Origin: Streptomyces sp. NBC_00249
GTDB taxonomy: Bacteria > Actinomycetota > Actinomycetes > Streptomycetales > Streptomycetaceae
Direction: 5' to 3'
NCBI RefSeq assembly: GCF_026342355.1
Contig: NZ_JAPEMV010000012.1
Span: 62,001 to 126,000, forward strand
Length of the DNA: 64,000 nucleotides
Every line of letters starts with the position of its first letter. Position 1 is the first letter of the stretch. The notes beneath the pieces are model-generated. The model was not told where the DNA came from. It did not search any database and saw nothing but the letters and a program-made list of their open reading frames with translations. This document shows, in pieces, positions 25,868 through 35,529 of the stretch. The position numbers were made by a program, and so were the translations under genes.

Positions 25868-27025
25868 ATGAACGTCTCGCGCACCACGCCCGCCCGGCTG
25901 CCTTCCCTGGCCGGTTTCGGGTTCGTCGCCCTCTGCATGGTCCTCATCTCCCACGTCGGGATTTCGCTGATCCTCCGGGTCGACCCGACGGCACAGACGT
26001 TGTGGTCCTACGACTTCAAGCTCGGCGTCATGGGCTTCACCTTCTTCTTCGTCCTCACCGGCTTCGCCCTCACCTGGGTCCACGACGCCGGTGTCGACGC
26101 GCGCCGGTTCTGGGGCAGACGCGTGGCGCGGGTCTTCCCCGGTCACGTGATCACGCTGGTCGGCGCGCTGCTGCTGGCCGCGGGGGCCGGCGCCGCGCTG
26201 TCGGTCTGGCGGACGGTCCCCACCCTGCTGCTGGTGCAGAACTGGATCCCGGACCCGGAGGTGTCCCTCACCGGGAACCCCAACGGTCCGACCTGGGCGC
26301 TGTCCTGCGCGCTGCTGTTCTACGCGGTGTTCCCGTGGCTGAACCGGCTGGTCCGGCGGATCCGTCCCGAGCGGCTCGGGGCGTACGCGTTCGCGGTGGT
26401 CCTCGTGCTGGTGGCGGTTCCGCTGGTGGCCAAGCTGCTCCCGGCCGAGCCGCTGCTGGCCGGCACTCCCGACCCGTGGTGGCAGACCTGGTTCACCGGG
26501 TACCTGCCCGTGGCCCGGATGCCGGAGTTCCTGCTCGGCATGTTCGCGGCGCGGATGGTGGCGACCGGCCGGTGGCGGGGTCCCGGTGTCGGGGTCTCGG
26601 TGCTGCTCTGCCTCGCCGGTCTCGCGGTCAGCGCTCAGGTGGCCGGGGAGAACTCGGGGTTCGCGGTGACCGCGGTGCCGCTCACCCTGCTGGTCGCGGC
26701 GGCGGCCCGGCGTGAGGCCGAGGGCGGGCGGACCGTCTTCGGGGCGCGGCCCCTGGTCGCGCTCGGCGGGATCTCCTTCGGCGCCTACCTGGTGCACTGG
26801 GTGGTCATCTCGTACGGCCCGATCCACACCGCCGTACCCGCCAACTGGACGGCGCCGCTGTCGCTCGGGGGCGCGCTCGGCAAGTCCGCCGTGACGGTCG
26901 TCGCCGTGCTCGCCCTGGGCTGGCTGCTGACCGTCCTCGTCGAGCGGCCGGCGGTGCGGCTGCTCAGCGGCCGGCGCGAGGGCGCCGCGCGCGACGGGGA
27001 ACGGGCCGCGGAGAGGGTCGGGTAG
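25868..27025 (+). CDS. Membrane acyltransferase, OafA/YrhL family (acyltransferase 3)
   Basis: A 385-residue protein with about ten transmembrane helices. The usual N-terminal Arg-x10-His motif is reduced: SLAGFGFVALCMVLISHVG keeps the His at the end of helix 1. The following FFFVLTGFALTWVHD, with helix-loop basic residues ARRFWGRRVARVFP, is a standard family signature. Such enzymes transfer acyl groups to sugars or macrolides at the membrane. In this setting it may acylate the sugar or the aromatic unit. A perfect terminator lies downstream. ATG 25868 is used because upstream in-frame sequence runs through the promoter element. Confidence 0.85.
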   Translation: MNVSRTTPARLPSLAGFGFVALCMVLISHVGISLILRVDPTAQTLWSYDFKLGVMGFTFFFVLTGFALTWVHDAGVDARRFWGRRVARVFPGHVITLVGALLLAAGAGAALSVWRTVPTLLLVQNWIPDPEVSLTGNPNGPTWALSCALLFYAVFPWLNRLVRRIRPERLGAYAFAVVLVLVAVPLVAKLLPAEPLLAGTPDPWWQTWFTGYLPVARMPEFLLGMFAARMVATGRWRGPGVGVSVLLCLAGLAVSAQVAGENSGFAVTAVPLTLLVAAAARREAEGGRTVFGARPLVALGGISFGAYLVHWVVISYGPIHTAVPANWTAPLSLGGALGKSAVTVVAVLALGWLLTVLVERPAVRLLSGRREGAARDGERAAERVG

Positions 27026-27046
27026 CCGCCGCTCGTAGGACGCAGT

Positions 27047-27091
27047 CGAACGGCCCGGCAGCGGAGGTTCTCTCCGCTGCCGGGCCGTTCG
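27047..27091. terminator. Bidirectional hairpin terminator
   Basis: A perfect 19-bp stem (27047-27065 with 27073-27091) and 7-base loop between the converging acyltransferase and halogenase genes. Confidence 0.9.
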
Positions 27092-27112
27092 GCTGTGCCG
27101 GGGCCCGGCCGG

Positions 27113-28348
27113 TCAGGCCGCCTTGCGCTTGTCGAAGATGTCGTCGATGCCCGTGAGGCCCGACAGCATCCGCGCGAAGTCCATCTCCCGGGGGCGCAGC
27201 TTCTCCGGGTCGAGCTGTGCCTGCGCCTTGTCCCAGTAGTCCTCCTTGTGCTTCGTGCGGTCGTAGAAGAACCGTACGAAGTCGAGCACGGAGTCCAGGA
27301 AGGTCCGGTAGCTCTTCTCGTACCAGTCGAGGATCTCCGTCTCCGACGACGGGTCGGTGAGCGCCTCGTCGACGGCCTCGGCCAGCGCCCGGGCGCCGCG
27401 CAGCGCCAGGGTGACGCCGGTGGACAGCAGCGGGTCGATGAACGCGGCGGCGTCGCCGACGAGGGCCCAGCCGGGGCCGTGGAACTTCTCGCAGGTGTAG
27501 GACCAGTCCTTGATGTTGCGGAAGCCGGTGACGCGCCGCGCGCCGGCCATGAGGGTGCTGATCTCCTCGGTCTTCAGCAGCTCGTCGGCGTACAGCTCCT
27601 CCAGGGTCTTCCCGGAGGCCTTGTACTCGTCGATCGGGGTGACGTAGCCGACGCTGACCGTGCCGTCGTGCAGCGGGATGAACCAGAACCAGCCCGACGG
27701 CCGGTTCTCCGCGACGATGTCGCCGGCCTTGGTGCCGCCGTAGAGGTTGCAGCCCTGCCAGTACGACCAGGTGGCGATGTTGCGCAGGTCCTCGTGGTAG
27801 CGGACCAGGTCGAACTCCCGGCCCAGCAGGTGGGTCTGGCCCGAGGCGTCGACGAGCATCCTGCTGCGCGCGGTACGGACCTCCTTGCTGCCCTTCTGCG
27901 TGTAGGTCACGCCGACGACCCGGCCGCCTTCGAAGACCGGGCCCTTGACGGCGGTCTCCTCCAGCACGGTCACGCCGAGTTCGCGGGCGCGGGTGAGCAG
28001 CAGCGCGTCGAAGTCGGCGCGGCGCACCTGGTAGGCGTGGTCGTACAGGGCGGATTCCGTGAAGCGGAAGCCCCAGGTGCCCTGGTTCTTGCCCCACAGC
28101 AGGGTGCCGCCGTACTTCTTGGTGAAGCCCAGCGCCTCCAGGCGCTCCAGGAGTCCGAGCTCCTCCAGGGTGGGCATCAGCCCGGTGATGAGCGATTCGC
28201 CGATGTGGTAGCGCGGGAACTTCTCCCGTTCGAGCACGAGGACGCGGTGGCCCTTCCTGGCCAGCAGGCCCGCGGTCGCCGCACCGCCGGGGCCTCCGCC
28301 TATCACCACGACGTCGAACTCGTCGTCTGCGATCACTGGACTCTCCAT
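27113..28348 (-). CDS. FAD-dependent halogenase (SgcC3-like)
   Basis: A 411-residue flavin halogenase. VVIGGGPGGAATAGLLA is the FAD motif and SGWFWFIPLHDG holds the GWxWxIP halogenase signature; ALVGDAAAFIDPLLSTGV completes the flavin site. The family branch acting on carrier-protein-bound phenols (SgcC3 in C-1027) has this length. It is last in an operon with the condensation enzyme, HmaS, MbtH and A-PCP, so chlorination of the PCP-bound hydroxyphenyl amino acid is the likely step. FADH2 would come from the reductase at 57100. A tandem 9-base repeat overlaps its ribosome-binding region. Confidence 0.93.
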   Translation of the reverse strand: MESPVIADDEFDVVVIGGGPGGAATAGLLARKGHRVLVLEREKFPRYHIGESLITGLMPTLEELGLLERLEALGFTKKYGGTLLWGKNQGTWGFRFTESALYDHAYQVRRADFDALLLTRARELGVTVLEETAVKGPVFEGGRVVGVTYTQKGSKEVRTARSRMLVDASGQTHLLGREFDLVRYHEDLRNIATWSYWQGCNLYGGTKAGDIVAENRPSGWFWFIPLHDGTVSVGYVTPIDEYKASGKTLEELYADELLKTEEISTLMAGARRVTGFRNIKDWSYTCEKFHGPGWALVGDAAAFIDPLLSTGVTLALRGARALAEAVDEALTDPSSETEILDWYEKSYRTFLDSVLDFVRFFYDRTKHKEDYWDKAQAQLDPEKLRPREMDFARMLSGLTGIDDIFDKRKAA

Positions 28349-28353
28349 TCCTG

Positions 28354-28389
28354 TTCCTGGGGTTCCTGGGGTTCCTGGGGTTCCTGGGG
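28354..28389 (-). repeat. Four 9-bp tandem repeats containing Shine-Dalgarno-like AGGAA
   Basis: TTCCTGGGG occurs four times without change (28354, 28363, 28372, 28381). On the coding strand each unit reads CCCCAGGAA, so the halogenase start at 28348 is preceded by a ladder of AGGAA sequences, the nearest useful one about six bases from the ATG. Confidence 0.85.
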
Positions 28390-28406
28390 GCTCGTCCGAC
28401 GTCGGG

Positions 28407-29759
28407 TCACAGCGCGGACAGCGGGGACCCCGGGTCCGAGACGCCGCCGCGGAGGATGCGGGCGAACCGCTCGACCATCCTGGTCAGGGTGGTCTCGTCG
28501 TACTCCAAGGTGTTGAACCTGGCGGTGCCGGCGATCTCGCCGGACGGCAGGACGTCCAGTCCCCACAGGACGCCGTTGGGGATGTCGGAGGTGACCGGGT
28601 AGGAGGCGTGGCGCTTGCGGATCGCGGTGTACTCCACGTCGCCGATCAGCTCGGCGTCCGTCGCGCCCGGGTACTGCAGCACCTGGAAGGCCCAGACGGC
28701 CGTGCCCGGCCGCTCGTACGTCCTGGTGAGGGTGGGTGCCTGCGCGGCGATCTGCGCGAACGGCAGTTCGTGGGTGTACGCGGCGAGGCAGGCCTCGCGG
28801 GTGCGGCGGACCAGCTCCATGAAGTTGCGGCAGTCGCCGAGCGCGGTGCGCAGCGGGAGCATGTTGAAGAACGGGCCGACGGTCTCGTTGTACTCGGGTT
28901 CGGTGCGGCCCGAGGTGATGATCGCCGAGACCAGGTCGTCGACGCCGGTCTCCTGGTGGAGCAGGACGTGGAAGGCCGCCGTCATCACCATGAACGGGGA
29001 GCTGCGCATGGCCGTGGCGAACGCCGTCGTCGCCGAGGTGACCTCGCGGTCGAGGACGAACCGGTGCACGGCGTAGCGGGCGGGGTCGCCGGGCCGCAGG
29101 AGGTGGTCGGTGGGCAGGTCGGTGAGCTCGGCGTCGCGCACCGCGTCCCGCCAGTAGTCGCGGGACTCCTGGGCCTTCGGGGAGGCGAGCGCTTCCCGCT
29201 GCCATGCGGTGAACTCGCGGTACTGCCTGGCCGGCGCGGGGGCCGGGACCGGGAAGCCCCGGCGGGCGGCGTAGGAGTTCGCGATGTCGCGGATGACCAC
29301 TTGCAGGGACACGCCGTCGCTCGCCACGTGGTGGGTGACGAGGACGCACACGGTGGCCTTCTTGTCGATCCTGCCGAGCACGACCCGCAGGTGCGGGAGC
29401 TGGGCCACGCTCATGGTGGTGGCCTCGATCTCGTTGACGAAGTCGTCCACCCGCTCGTCGTCCGAGCGGAACTCGTCGGGCGGGAGGTCGACGACGACCA
29501 GTTCGGGCGGGCTCGGCGGGTACACCTTCTGGTAGGGCTCGCCGTCGTCGCGGACGATCTGGGTGCGCAGCATCTCGTGGCGTTCCACCACGTCGTCGAC
29601 GGCGCCCTGGAAGGCCGTCAGGTCCAGTGCGCCGGACAGCCGCCAGGCGAGGATGACGAGGTGCCGGGGGCCGAAGGAGCCGTCCTGGTCTCCCTTGTCG
29701 AACATGCGGAGCATGTCGAGGTTGGTGGAAAGGGGTGCGCGGTCGCCGGGTAGGTCCAT
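28407..29759 (-). CDS. Free-standing condensation enzyme (SgcC5-like)
   Basis: A 450-residue stand-alone NRPS condensation domain. The catalytic motif is VTHHVASDGVS (HHxxxDG), and the C-terminal GPFFNMLPLRT region corresponds to core motif C5. In C-1027 the free-standing SgcC5 joins the carrier-bound beta-amino acid to the enediyne core by an ester bond. By analogy this enzyme should attach the phenylglycine-type unit from the A-PCP protein to the core alcohol or amine. It lies between the halogenase and HmaS on the same transcript. Bond type (ester or amide) cannot be told from sequence. Confidence 0.9.
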   Translation of the reverse strand: MDLPGDRAPLSTNLDMLRMFDKGDQDGSFGPRHLVILAWRLSGALDLTAFQGAVDDVVERHEMLRTQIVRDDGEPYQKVYPPSPPELVVVDLPPDEFRSDDERVDDFVNEIEATTMSVAQLPHLRVVLGRIDKKATVCVLVTHHVASDGVSLQVVIRDIANSYAARRGFPVPAPAPARQYREFTAWQREALASPKAQESRDYWRDAVRDAELTDLPTDHLLRPGDPARYAVHRFVLDREVTSATTAFATAMRSSPFMVMTAAFHVLLHQETGVDDLVSAIITSGRTEPEYNETVGPFFNMLPLRTALGDCRNFMELVRRTREACLAAYTHELPFAQIAAQAPTLTRTYERPGTAVWAFQVLQYPGATDAELIGDVEYTAIRKRHASYPVTSDIPNGVLWGLDVLPSGEIAGTARFNTLEYDETTLTRMVERFARILRGGVSDPGSPLSAL

Positions 29760-29795
29760 GTACTCGTTTCCGTTCGCGCTCGTCGGATGCCGGGG

Positions 29796-30902
29796 TCAGG
29801 CGGCCTGGGACTCGTCGCGGGCGGCGCTGCGCTCGCGCTCCGCGGCCTCGTAGAGGGCGGTGATGTTGCCGCTGCCGAAGCTCCGGGCGCCCATCCGCTC
29901 GATGAGTTCGAGGAAGATCGTGTTGCTGGGGTGCACGGACTTGGCGAAGATCTGGTAGAGCTGGCCGCCGTGGTCCTCGTCGACGAGGATCTGCTGGCCG
30001 TGCAGTTCGTCCACCGTGTAGCGGGTCGGTACCAGGCGGTCCGGCAGGGTGCGGTAGTAGGTGTCGGGCGTGCCCATGAAGGCCACGCCGCGGCGCCGGA
30101 GGTCCTCGACGGTGGTGACGATCCCGTCGGTGGCGAAGGCGAGGTGCTGGACGCCCGCGCAGCCGTGGTCGTCGAGGAACTCGTCGATGTGGCCGCGTTC
30201 CTGGGTGGTGTCGGGTTCGATCAGGGTCAGGGTCACGTCGCCGGAGCGGCTTTCGACGACCTTGGTCGTCATCGCCTGTCTCCCGATCTGGAGCTTCTCG
30301 GTGAAGGTGAGCCGGAAGTCGAGGACGTCGCGGTAGAAGGCGACGGTGTCGTCGATGTCGCCGGGCCGTACGCACACCGCGAAGTGGTCGACGGACAGCA
30401 GCCTGTTCTCCAGGGTGGCGACGTCCCGGGGGACGGGGCGCAGGCCGGGTACGACCGGGCCGCCCGCCCCGTCCGGACGCTGGACGAAGGTGTGGACGAC
30501 GTCGCCGAACCCGCCGATCGAGGCGGTCACCAGCTCGCCGTGCCGGGCCGGCGCCGCCACGGACCGGGCGCCGCGGGCGACGGCGGTGGCGTGGGCGGCG
30601 GCGGCGTCGGGCACCCGCAGCGCGATGTCGGCCACCCCGTCGCCGTGGCGGGCGACGTACCGGGCGGCGGCGTGGTTGTCGCTGACGGCTTCGGTGAGCA
30701 CGATGCTGATGTCGTTCGCTCCCACTTCGACCGACCGCGCACCGGCCTCGGCGCCGGAGCCCGCCCCGGGCCGGGACACCGCGCGCACCGCGAGGCCGTA
30801 GCCGCCGATCAGCCAGGCCAGGGTGGTCTCGATGTTCCGGACGTGGAAGCGGATGTGGTCCAGGCTCAGGTCGTCGAAGGTGTACGGATCGGACGTGGGC
30901 AT
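29796..30902 (-). CDS. hmaS: 4-hydroxymandelate synthase (HPPD-fold dioxygenase)
   Basis: A 368-residue two-domain dioxygenase. Fe(II) ligands are visible as His in SVDHFAVCV, His in AGVQHLAFATD and Glu in IFLELIERMG. The fold is shared by 4-hydroxyphenylpyruvate dioxygenase (homogentisate) and HmaS (4-hydroxymandelate). HmaS is favoured because the gene is inside a non-ribosomal peptide operon with a phenylglycine-type A domain, and because prephenate dehydrogenase, an oxidase and an aminotransferase for the same route are nearby; the N-terminal half is diverged as in known HmaS. Final proof needs the product assay. Confidence 0.85.
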   Translation of the reverse strand: MPTSDPYTFDDLSLDHIRFHVRNIETTLAWLIGGYGLAVRAVSRPGAGSGAEAGARSVEVGANDISIVLTEAVSDNHAAARYVARHGDGVADIALRVPDAAAAHATAVARGARSVAAPARHGELVTASIGGFGDVVHTFVQRPDGAGGPVVPGLRPVPRDVATLENRLLSVDHFAVCVRPGDIDDTVAFYRDVLDFRLTFTEKLQIGRQAMTTKVVESRSGDVTLTLIEPDTTQERGHIDEFLDDHGCAGVQHLAFATDGIVTTVEDLRRRGVAFMGTPDTYYRTLPDRLVPTRYTVDELHGQQILVDEDHGGQLYQIFAKSVHPSNTIFLELIERMGARSFGSGNITALYEAAERERSAARDESQAA

Positions 30903-30932
30903 GAGTTCTCCGGTTTCAGTGGTTGGTCCGCG

Positions 30933-31145
30933 TCAGGCGCGGGCGCCGAGGTGCGGCCATGCCTCGTTGACGTAGGCGAGGCAGGCGGCACGCCGGGTGG
31001 GCCCGTGGGCGAGGTGCCAGCCGCCCGGCGCGGGGATGCCCGCGGGCCACAGCGAGTGCTCTCCGGCCGCGTTGACGAGGACCGTGAAGTTGCCGTCCTG
31101 GTCGTCGAAGGGGTTGGTGGCCTGGTCGGCCATGGTCTGGCTCAT
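30933..31145 (-). CDS. MbtH-like protein
   Basis: A 70-residue protein containing NPFDDQDGNFTVLVNAAGEHSLWP and the double-Trp region PGGWHLAHGP, diagnostic for MbtH proteins. These bind adenylation domains and raise their solubility or activity. It lies immediately downstream of the A-PCP gene, 34 bases after its stop codon, as expected for a dedicated partner. The tail LAYVNEAWPHLGARA is a little shorter than usual but keeps the invariant tryptophans. Confidence 0.95.
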   Translation of the reverse strand: MSQTMADQATNPFDDQDGNFTVLVNAAGEHSLWPAGIPAPGGWHLAHGPTRRAACLAYVNEAWPHLGARA

Positions 31146-31179
31146 CTGTGTCCCTCTCGTTCCAAAGGGGTCGGCGGTG

Positions 31180-32967
<1,788 letters not shown>

Positions 32968-33005
32968 AGTCAATCTCCAATCCGCCCTGACTTCCTGTCG
33001 CGATT

Positions 33006-33047
33006 CAGTGTGGGGAGCGCCGTCGTCGTGGACATCTCCCTGTTTGC
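33006..33047 (-). promoter_or_regulatory. Cluster promoter element, site 4 (A-PCP operon)
   Basis: Minus strand: GCAAA (33047-33043), CAGG, GAGATG (33038-33033), 21 bases, ACACTG (33011-33006), or CACACT one base nearer. It lies about 39 bases before the GTG start of the five-gene A-PCP to halogenase operon. Confidence 0.65.
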
Positions 33048-33100
33048 GGTGGTCGGGCAAGTTCCGTACGGGACAAGGAGGTTGGCGGCGGGGGCTGTTT

Positions 33101-34537
33101 ATGGTGGACGGCATGACGCTCACGACGGACGCCGTCGCGGACCTGCGGGCCGCACTGCCGGGGCCGGGCAGCGTGCTCACCGACCCGGAGGTGCTCCGCG
33201 CGGGCAGCCGCGACGAGGCCGACCTCTGCCCGGCGGGCCTGCCCCTGGTCGTCGTACGCCCTCGGGACACCGCCGAGGTGGCCGCCGCGGTGCGGGTCGC
33301 CGCCGCGCACGGGCTGCCGGTGGTGCCGCAGGGTGCGCGGACGGGGCTCACGGGCGGGGCGAACGCCGTCGACGGCGCCGTCGTCGTCTCGCTCACCCGG
33401 CTCAAGGGGATCAGCATCGACGCCGGGGCGTCCCTGGCGGTCGTGGGGGCGGGGGTCGTCAACGCCGACCTCAGCCGGGCGGCGGCCCGGGCGGGGCTGG
33501 ACTACCCGCCGGACCCCGGCTCGTGGGAGTCCTCGACGATCGGCGGGAACGTCTCGACCAACGCGGGCGGCATGTGCTGTGTGAAGTACGGGGTCACCGG
33601 CCGGTACGTGGCCGGGCTGACCGTGGTCCTCGCCGACGGCTCCGTCCTGCGGTGCGGGCGGCAGGGGCTGAACCGGACCGCCGGATACGACCTGACGGGG
33701 CTGTTCACCGGGTCCGAGGGCACGCTCGGCGTCATCACGGAGGTGGTCGTGCGGCTGCGGCCGCCGCGGCGGCCGGACCGTACGCTCGTCGCGCTGTTCC
33801 CCACGGTGGCGGCGGCCTGCCGGGCGATCAGCGCGATCACCGCCGCCGGGGTCACCCCGAGCCTGCTGGAGCTGCTGGACCGCACGCACCTGCGGGCCAT
33901 CGAGGAGTACCGGCCGTCCGGGCTGGACACGGGGGCCGGCGCGCTGCTGCTCGCCGCCTCCGACGCCGGGCCCGCCGCGCGGGGCGAACTGGAGGCCATG
34001 GCCGCGCACTGCGAGCGGGCGGGGGCGGGCGAGCTGCACCTGGCGACCGACCAGGTGGAGGCCGACGCGCTGCTCGCCGCCCGCAGGCTCGCGCATCCGG
34101 CGATGGAACACCTCGCGGCGCGGCGGTTCCCCGGGGGCGGGGGCGGTCTCGTCGTCGACGACGTGGCCGTGCCGCGCGAGCGCATCGTCGAGCTGGTCGA
34201 GGGGGTCGAGGGGATCGCGCTCCGCCACGACGTGCTGGTCGGGGTGGTCGGCCACGCCGGGACCGGCAACCTCCACCCGGTGATCGTCGTCGACCGGTCC
34301 GATCCGGCCGTGCTGGCGCGGGGGCGGGCGGTGTTCGACGAGATCATGCGGCTCGGCCTGGCCCTCGGCGGCACCTGCACCGGGGAGCACGGCGTCGGCC
34401 TGCTCAAGCGGGACTGGCTCGCGCACGAGCTCGGTCCGGTCGGCGTACGCGTCCACCAGGCCGTCAAGCAGGCCCTGGACCCGGCCGGCATCCTCAACCC
34501 CGGCAAGGTGGTCCGGTCTGCGCACGGCAGGAGTTGA
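33101..34537 (+). CDS. FAD-linked oxidase, GlcD/D-lactate dehydrogenase type (candidate 4-hydroxymandelate oxidase)
   Basis: A 478-residue VAO-fold flavoprotein. FAD-binding PCMH strings are PQGARTGLTGGAN and STIGGNVSTNAGGM; the C-terminal cap has GHAGTGNLHPVIV and GGTCTGEHGVGLLKR, typical of GlcD-like 2-hydroxyacid dehydrogenases. The known hydroxymandelate oxidases of glycopeptide clusters (Hmo) are FMN-dependent TIM barrels, so this would be a non-homologous replacement converting 4-hydroxymandelate to 4-hydroxybenzoylformate. The inference rests on its place beside HmaS and the HpgT-like aminotransferase. ATG 33101 or 33113. Confidence 0.82.
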   Translation: MVDGMTLTTDAVADLRAALPGPGSVLTDPEVLRAGSRDEADLCPAGLPLVVVRPRDTAEVAAAVRVAAAHGLPVVPQGARTGLTGGANAVDGAVVVSLTRLKGISIDAGASLAVVGAGVVNADLSRAAARAGLDYPPDPGSWESSTIGGNVSTNAGGMCCVKYGVTGRYVAGLTVVLADGSVLRCGRQGLNRTAGYDLTGLFTGSEGTLGVITEVVVRLRPPRRPDRTLVALFPTVAAACRAISAITAAGVTPSLLELLDRTHLRAIEEYRPSGLDTGAGALLLAASDAGPAARGELEAMAAHCERAGAGELHLATDQVEADALLAARRLAHPAMEHLAARRFPGGGGGLVVDDVAVPRERIVELVEGVEGIALRHDVLVGVVGHAGTGNLHPVIVVDRSDPAVLARGRAVFDEIMRLGLALGGTCTGEHGVGLLKRDWLAHELGPVGVRVHQAVKQALDPAGILNPGKVVRSAHGRS

Positions 34538-34566
34538 TCCCCTCCCGCCCCGCCGTCAGGCTCTAG

Positions 34567-34723
34567 TGCTGTGGCCGGAAAGGTTTGCCGGGTCGCGGTG
34601 TCCGGTGCGGTACCTCGCAAGGCGGAGGGCCGCCGCTCGTACTGGACGTACTCGGGTGGCCCGACAACGCGGCGAGGTGCCGTGCCGGGCGCCGCGACAC
34701 GGTGAACCTTTCCGGTCACAGCA
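34567..34723. mobile_element. 157-bp MITE-like palindromic element flanked by CTAG
   Basis: Ends TGCTGTGGCCGGAAAGGTT and, inverted, TGCTGTGACCGGAAAGGTT (18 of 19 bases). Inside, 34591-34617 pairs with about 34670-34696 with few mismatches, so most of the element can fold back on itself. CTAG borders it at 34563-34566 and 34724-34727, consistent with a target duplication of the IS5 type (YTAR). No ORF. It fits a small non-autonomous element; the transposase family is inferred. Confidence 0.7.
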
Positions 34724-34727
34724 CTAG

Positions 34728-34791
34728 GGCCTGTCGTCAAACTCGTGTCGTCGCCCGGAGGGCGGGGCAGACCGGAGTTTGACGACAGGCC
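34728..34791. mobile_element. 64-bp MITE-like element with perfect 17-bp inverted ends
   Basis: GGCCTGTCGTCAAACTC at 34728-34744 and its exact complement at 34775-34791. It is separated from the previous element only by the shared CTAG (34724-34727) and followed by another CTAG (34792-34795). The termini differ from those of the first element, so two different families inserted at the same spot. It may also act as a hairpin upstream of the racemase gene. Confidence 0.7.
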
Positions 34792-34830
34792 CTAGGAGAG
34801 GTGTCCCGACCGCGTGAGGGAAGAGGCGCG

Positions 34831-35529
34831 ATGGAGATGGGGATCGCAGTGGTCGCCGGTACCCCCTTCGACGCCGGGATCGGCGCGCGCCTGCTGCGCG
34901 GCGCCGGGTACCCGGCGACCGCGTACCCCATGGCCGGGTCCCCCGACGAGCAGGACGCCCTGCAGTACGAGCGGCCCGACGCGCTGCGGGCCGCGTACCT
35001 CGCCCTGGTGCGCGACCTCGGGGCGCGCGGCCACCGGGTGGCGATGCTGTTCTGCAACTCGCTCTCGGCGGTGGTCGACCACGAGGCGGCCGCCCGGGTC
35101 CCGGCGGTCCGCGTGATCTCCCCGGCCACCGTGTACCGCGAGGTCGCGGCCGCCCACCGGCGCGCGCTGGTCGTCACCGGCAACGGGTCGGCGGTGGTGG
35201 GCTACGAACGGGTCACCCGGTCGGCGGCCCACAGCGCGCTCGGTGTCAGCGACCCGGCGCTCGTGCGGGCCGTCGAGGCGGGTGATCCGGCCGCGGCGTT
35301 CCACGCGTCGAACCTGCCCGAGACGCTGCGGCTGGCCGGGCGCGCCCGGTTCGACGCCGTGGTGCTCGCGTGCACCCATTTCACCGCGGTGCTGCCGCAG
35401 GTGCTCGCGGCGTGCCCGCTGCCCGTGGTCGACGTCGGCAGCCGGCTCGTCGAGCTGACCGCGGCGGCCGCGGACGCGGCGGCGCGGGGCGGAGCACCGG
35501 GCGGGACGCCGGGCGGGAGGGCCGCGTAG
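34831..35529 (+). CDS. Aspartate/glutamate racemase family protein
   Basis: A 232-residue protein of the cofactor-independent Asp/Glu/hydantoin racemase superfamily. Two thiols in the expected places are seen: AMLFCNSLSAVV and VVLACTHFTAVLP (the second matches the GCTH-type motif). ATG 34831 was chosen over GTG 34801 because GGGAAGAGG precedes it. The next gene, a PLP aminotransferase, overlaps its stop by one base, so the two are coupled. Because no NRPS epimerase domain is present, it may set the stereochemistry of the phenylglycine amino acid; this is inference. Confidence 0.8.
   Translation: MEMGIAVVAGTPFDAGIGARLLRGAGYPATAYPMAGSPDEQDALQYERPDALRAAYLALVRDLGARGHRVAMLFCNSLSAVVDHEAAARVPAVRVISPATVYREVAAAHRRALVVTGNGSAVVGYERVTRSAAHSALGVSDPALVRAVEAGDPAAAFHASNLPETLRLAGRARFDAVVLACTHFTAVLPQVLAACPLPVVDVGSRLVELTAAAADAAARGGAPGGTPGGRAA

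Noticed and set aside
29796..30902. Assignment as 4-hydroxyphenylpyruvate dioxygenase of tyrosine catabolism
   Set aside because: Same fold and metal ligands, so possible, but the surroundings (A-PCP, MbtH, HpgT-like gene, prephenate dehydrogenase) fit hydroxymandelate synthase much better.
34567..34791. Simple transcription terminator between oxidase and racemase genes
   Set aside because: The size, matched terminal repeats and CTAG at each boundary indicate inserted elements, though they may also hinder transcription.
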